Below, in pieces: positions 61,087 to 64,000 of a DNA stretch of 64,000 nt (the first letter of the stretch is position 1; every line of letters begins with the position of its first letter). The notes under the pieces are model-generated. The model ran no database searches, had not been told where the DNA came from, and worked only from the letters and a program-made list of their open reading frames with translations. The stretch comes from CAYYWP01 sp050176585. GTDB lineage: Bacteria > Desulfobacterota > Binatia > HRBIN30 > CADEER01. A program made the position numbers and the translations under genes. Location: contig JBFXHX010000019.1 in NCBI GenBank assembly GCA_050176585.1, forward strand, positions 1-64,000. The letters are read 5' to 3'.

Positions 61087-62154
61087 ATGACGACGCCGCA
61101 GGCGATCCTGGAAGACCTGAAGCAGATCAAGTATCCCGGTTATTCGCGCGACATCGTCTCCTTCGGCATCGTCCGCGATATCGAGATCGCCAGCCAGTCG
61201 ATCATCGTCACCCTGGCCTTGAGCGGGGGTAAGCAGGAGACGGCGGACCAAATCTCGCGCGCGGTGCACGACCGCGTGCGCGCGCTGACCGGCGTCAGCA
61301 GGATCGACGTCGTCATCCAGGAGCCCGAGCGCCCGCGGCCGGCGGCGCCGCCGCGCACACCGGCGATCCCGGGCGTGACCCATGTAATCGCAGTCGCCAG
61401 CGGCAAGGGCGGCGTCGGCAAATCCACGGTGGCGGTGAATCTGGCGCTCGCCTGGCGCGCGCTCGGCTACCGCGTGGGCCTGCTCGATGCCGACGTCTAC
61501 GGGCCGAGCGTGCCGCTCATGCTCGGCCTCTACGAGCACCCGCGCAGCACCGCCCAGGACCGCATCGAGCCGCTGGAACGCCACGGCCTGAAGGTGATCT
61601 CGCTGGGACTCTTCATCCAGGAGGGGCAGCCGGTGATCTGGCGCGGGCCGATGATCACCAAGCTGCTGACGCAGTTCCTGCGCGATGTGGATTGGGGAAC
61701 CCTCGACATCCTGGTGCTCGACCTCCCGCCCGGCACCGGCGATGCCCAGCTCACCATCGTGCAACAAGCGCCACTGAGTGGCGGGGTGATCGTCACCACG
61801 CCGCAGGATGTCGCGCTGCTCGACGTGCAACGCGGCATCAGCATGTTCAACGAGGTGAACGCGCCGATTCTCGGGGTGATCGAGAACATGAGCTACCACG
61901 TGTGCAGCCACTGCGGTGAGCGGGCGGAGATCTTCGGCCACGGCGGCGGCCGCCGCATGGCGGAGGAGCTGCGCGTGCCTTTCCTGGGCGAGATTCCGCT
62001 GGTGCGCGCCATCCGGGAAGGCATGGACGCCGGAGAGCCCGCCGTCGTCGCGTCCCCCGACGGGCCGGAAGCGCAGGCATTTGTCGACATCGCGCGCTGC
62101 GCGATGGACCAGGTCAGCCAAGGCGTGCCGACGGTCCTGCCGATCGTGCGCTGA
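61087..62154 (+). CDS. apbC: Iron-sulfur cluster carrier protein ApbC/Mrp
   Basis: P-loop ATPase that binds and delivers Fe-S clusters. 355 residues: N-terminal MIP18/DUF59 domain, deviant Walker A VASGKGGVGKSTVAVNLA, LLDADVYGPSVP, GTGDAQLTI and the bridging cluster Cys pair VCSHCGE. Divergent from the LLM gene; no standard ribosome-binding site, and a TAGCGT lies 9 nt before the ATG. Confidence 0.94.
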   Translation: MTTPQAILEDLKQIKYPGYSRDIVSFGIVRDIEIASQSIIVTLALSGGKQETADQISRAVHDRVRALTGVSRIDVVIQEPERPRPAAPPRTPAIPGVTHVIAVASGKGGVGKSTVAVNLALAWRALGYRVGLLDADVYGPSVPLMLGLYEHPRSTAQDRIEPLERHGLKVISLGLFIQEGQPVIWRGPMITKLLTQFLRDVDWGTLDILVLDLPPGTGDAQLTIVQQAPLSGGVIVTTPQDVALLDVQRGISMFNEVNAPILGVIENMSYHVCSHCGERAEIFGHGGGRRMAEELRVPFLGEIPLVRAIREGMDAGEPAVVASPDGPEAQAFVDIARCAMDQVSQGVPTVLPIVR

Positions 62155-62187
62155 TCGCGGCGCGGCGCGCCGGAGCGGACCTGTCGG

Positions 62188-64000
62188 CTACGGCACGCGA
62201 ATGATGATCTGTGCGGGTGCGCCGAGATTGCCGCGCGCGTCCCGCACGCGCGCCGTCACCATCGTGTCGCCGGCTGGGAAGCTCAGCACCTGGGCGATGA
62301 AGCCGCAAAACTGCGCGGTAGCGGTCGGCGACTGGCAGCCGAACGTGCCGTCCCCGCGGAGCACGCAAGCGCTGACCTGGTCGCAACCGCGCGCGGCTTT
62401 GTTGCCCGTTCCGTCGATGAAGCGGCAGCCGAGATCGTTCAGGCGGTCGACGATTACCGGGTCGTCGGCGAAGCTCGGCGGGTTGATCGCCGGCACCCCG
62501 CCGAGCACCGGCGGCATGTCGTCACAGACTTCGGTGCTGCCGTTGCCGAGCGGCCGCGTCACCTGAATCTGTAGATCGGGCGCGCCGTCGCTCTGTGTAA
62601 TCGTGCCCACCGGCGCCCGCGACGTGCCGGGCCTGGCCTCGACGACGAGCGAGAAAGCGAAACCAAACGGCGGCTCGTAGATCGGCACGCCGTTCATCGA
62701 GCCCCTGGACTCGAGCAGCATGTCGTCGGCGCGCGCGATGCCGAAGAAGGAAATCTGCGGTCCGCGATCATCCCCGGTCGGCGTCGCTGAAGGGGTAACG
62801 GTCGGGGTCCGGCTGGCGGTGGGCGGCGGCGCGAGCGTCTGCGTGCGGGTCGCGCTGCGAGTGCGGCTCGCGGTGCGCGTGGGCGTGCCTGTCGCAGCCG
62901 GCGTGCTCGATCCGGTCGGCGCGGGCGTGCGGCTGGCCGTCGAGGTGCGCGTCGCGGTGGCGGGTGTGACATCGCGCACGGTGCGGGTGGGCGTGCCGGT
63001 AGGGGTGGGCGTGCCGCTGCGGGTCGGGGTGCTGGTCCGCGATCCCGTCCGGGTCGGCGACCCGGTGCGGGTTGGCGATCCCGTGCGGGTGGCGGTGCCG
63101 GTCGCGGAGCCGGTGCGCGTGGGCGAACCCGTGCGCGTTGCGGTGCCGGTGACTGAGCCCGTCGGCGTGGGTGAAACGGTCGGCGTGGAGGGTGGCGTGA
63201 ACGTGGCTGTCCCGGTGCGCGTCGGAGTCCCGGTGACCGATGGCGCTCGGGTGCGCGTGATGGTCGGCGTCTCGGTAATGGTGCGGGTCGGGGTAGCCGT
63301 CCCGGTCGGCGGCGGTGTGCTGGTCGCCGTGCGCGTGGCCGTAAGCGGGACCGGCGTGAACGTCGGTGGGACGGGACCGCTCGCCACGCGCACGACCATC
63401 TGCTGCATGGGTCCGACCAGGCCAGACTGATCGCGCACCTGCACCGTTACTCGCGTGTCGCCCGGCGGAAAGGCCATCGAGCCGGTGACCGCCACGCAGA
63501 ACTGCGCCCGGCTGGAGGGATGGACGAAGTTCAGCTGGCCAAAGGCGTCCTGGGTGCAGACGCCGGTGCGGCGGGTCGCCACTTCGAATCGACAAGCGAG
63601 GTCGTTGATAGCATCGGCGACGCGTTGCACCAGGGCGAAGTCGAGCGGGTCGACGGCGGGCACGCCGAACTCGTCGCACACTGCGCGGCTGCCGTCGCCG
63701 AGCGGGCGCTCGACAAGGATCTGGAAGTCGGGGCGGCGTGCCGGGTCTCCGGGCACGCTATCCAGCGTGGTGGTGCCGATCGGCGCGCCGCTCGCCGGCG
63801 TCGTCACCTCGGCGACCAGCAGGAAACCGAAGCCGGAGTTGCGGGAATACACCGGCGCGCCATCCGGGAGGGTGCCGAGAGATGAAGCGGGCTTGCCGTC
63901 GGGGCTGGCCAGCCCGATGTAGGTGACGCGGGGGCCGGCGGCGATGGCGGTGAGATCGGCGGCGGAGCGCGCGCCGTCCCGGTTCACGTCCGCCGTGGCG
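62188..64000 (-). CDS. Secreted repeat protein, 5' end beyond the window
   Basis: At least 603 residues; the frame stays open to the edge. The visible start (ATADVNRDGARSAADLTA) is the end of a dockerin-like Ca loop, so the real N-terminus lies outside. Next is a ~190-residue domain (FGFLLVAEV ... FQILVERPLGDGS ... AQFCVAVTGSMAFPPGDTRV), then about 200 residues of TxTPTxTG repeats, then a second copy of the same domain (FAFSLVVEA ... LQIQVTRPLGNGS ... AQFCGFIAQVLSFPAGDTMV). Each copy has conserved Cys and a terminal VRD-x3-G-x2-G strand. I do not recognise the domain. Confidence 0.75.
   Translation of the reverse strand, partial: ATADVNRDGARSAADLTAIAAGPRVTYIGLASPDGKPASSLGTLPDGAPVYSRNSGFGFLLVAEVTTPASGAPIGTTTLDSVPGDPARRPDFQILVERPLGDGSRAVCDEFGVPAVDPLDFALVQRVADAINDLACRFEVATRRTGVCTQDAFGQLNFVHPSSRAQFCVAVTGSMAFPPGDTRVTVQVRDQSGLVGPMQQMVVRVASGPVPPTFTPVPLTATRTATSTPPPTGTATPTRTITETPTITRTRAPSVTGTPTRTGTATFTPPSTPTVSPTPTGSVTGTATRTGSPTRTGSATGTATRTGSPTRTGSPTRTGSRTSTPTRSGTPTPTGTPTRTVRDVTPATATRTSTASRTPAPTGSSTPAATGTPTRTASRTRSATRTQTLAPPPTASRTPTVTPSATPTGDDRGPQISFFGIARADDMLLESRGSMNGVPIYEPPFGFAFSLVVEARPGTSRAPVGTITQSDGAPDLQIQVTRPLGNGSTEVCDDMPPVLGGVPAINPPSFADDPVIVDRLNDLGCRFIDGTGNKAARGCDQVSACVLRGDGTFGCQSPTATAQFCGFIAQVLSFPAGDTMVTARVRDARGNLGAPAQIIIRVP
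62775..63365 (-). repeat. Low-complexity Thr/Pro/Arg codon repeats
   Basis: Approximately 590 bp of short degenerate repeats (units like ACCCGCACCGG) encode the linker of the secreted repeat protein. GC-rich and slippage-prone; assembly collapse or expansion is possible here. Confidence 0.75.

Noticed and set aside
62188..63987. GTG at 63987 as the true start of the last gene
   Set aside because: Codons before it (ATAD) continue a dockerin-like loop, so the gene runs off the window.

Overview
The window is about 64 kb of high-GC DNA with dense coding on both strands. I see no rRNA, tRNA, CRISPR array, insertion sequence or prophage. Four secreted proteins carry the C-x-GDC-N/D-x-D-G type Ca-loop (dockerin-like) segment joined to Thr/Pro-rich linkers. 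Together with a RodA/PBP2/MreBCD wall cluster, type IV pilus minor pilins and an F420-type LLM oxidoreductase, this suggests a Gram-negative, Deltaproteobacteria-like lineage. The best guess is Candidatus Binatota (Desulfobacterota_B); that placement is an inference from gene style, not a computed phylogeny.

Layout. 0-4.7 kb: an ArsC-type reductase whose catalytic Cys codon is TGA (candidate selenoprotein), divergent from a three-gene MacAB-type exporter and a periplasmic solute-binding protein. 4.7-8.3 kb: a periplasmic permuted NlpC/P60-like protein, a lipoprotein, a LOG-like protein and a dockerin-like secreted protein. 8.5-12.4 kb: a type IV pilus minor pilin operon (fimT-pilV-pilW-pilX order) behind a sigma-54 promoter. 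12.6-16.7 kb: HNH nuclease YajD, ligA-acyP, a response regulator and thioredoxin. 16.7-22.3 kb: mreB-mreC-mreD-mrdA-rodA. 22.5-26.1 kb: PpiD-like foldase, a 58-aa Cys protein and a MATE pump. 26.1-30.9 kb: radA divergent from bioF-bioA-bioD. 30.9-34.6 kb: larC, an alpha/beta hydrolase, a DUF456 membrane protein and an acyl-CoA dehydrogenase. 34.8-39.1 kb: a dockerin-like protein, a J-domain protein, Nudix hydrolase, peroxiredoxin and signal peptidase I. 39.3-44.0 kb: UvrD/PcrA helicase, moaB-moaD-moaE and a quinone oxidoreductase. 44.1-51.6 kb: two unrelated glycogen debranching enzymes with small proteins between them and a TPR membrane protein after them. 51.6-64 kb: mixed metabolism (flavoprotein disulfide reductase, methyltransferase, MFS pump, PPOX, OsmC, VOC, LLM oxidoreductase, ApbC) and two large secreted repeat proteins, the last running off the window.

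How the genes work together. The wall-elongation genes form one co-oriented, mostly overlapping unit. Biotin steps from pimeloyl-CoA to dethiobiotin are together, but bioB is not in the window. The molybdopterin synthase subunits MoaD and MoaE sit behind MoaB. Glycogen breakdown is represented twice.

Most notable observations: the TGA-containing arsC with a SECIS-like hairpin placed as bacterial SECIS elements are; a recurring promoter layout with the -10 box only 6-10 nt before the start codon and no Shine-Dalgarno, implying leaderless mRNAs (arsC, radA, ligA, yajD, bioF, moaB and others); mutually exclusive hairpins before mreD; a MoaD with residues after its essential Gly-Gly; a secreted histidine phosphatase set between two copies of a beta module; and a protein made of two copies of an unrecognised Cys-containing domain joined by a roughly 200-residue Thr/Pro/Arg linker.
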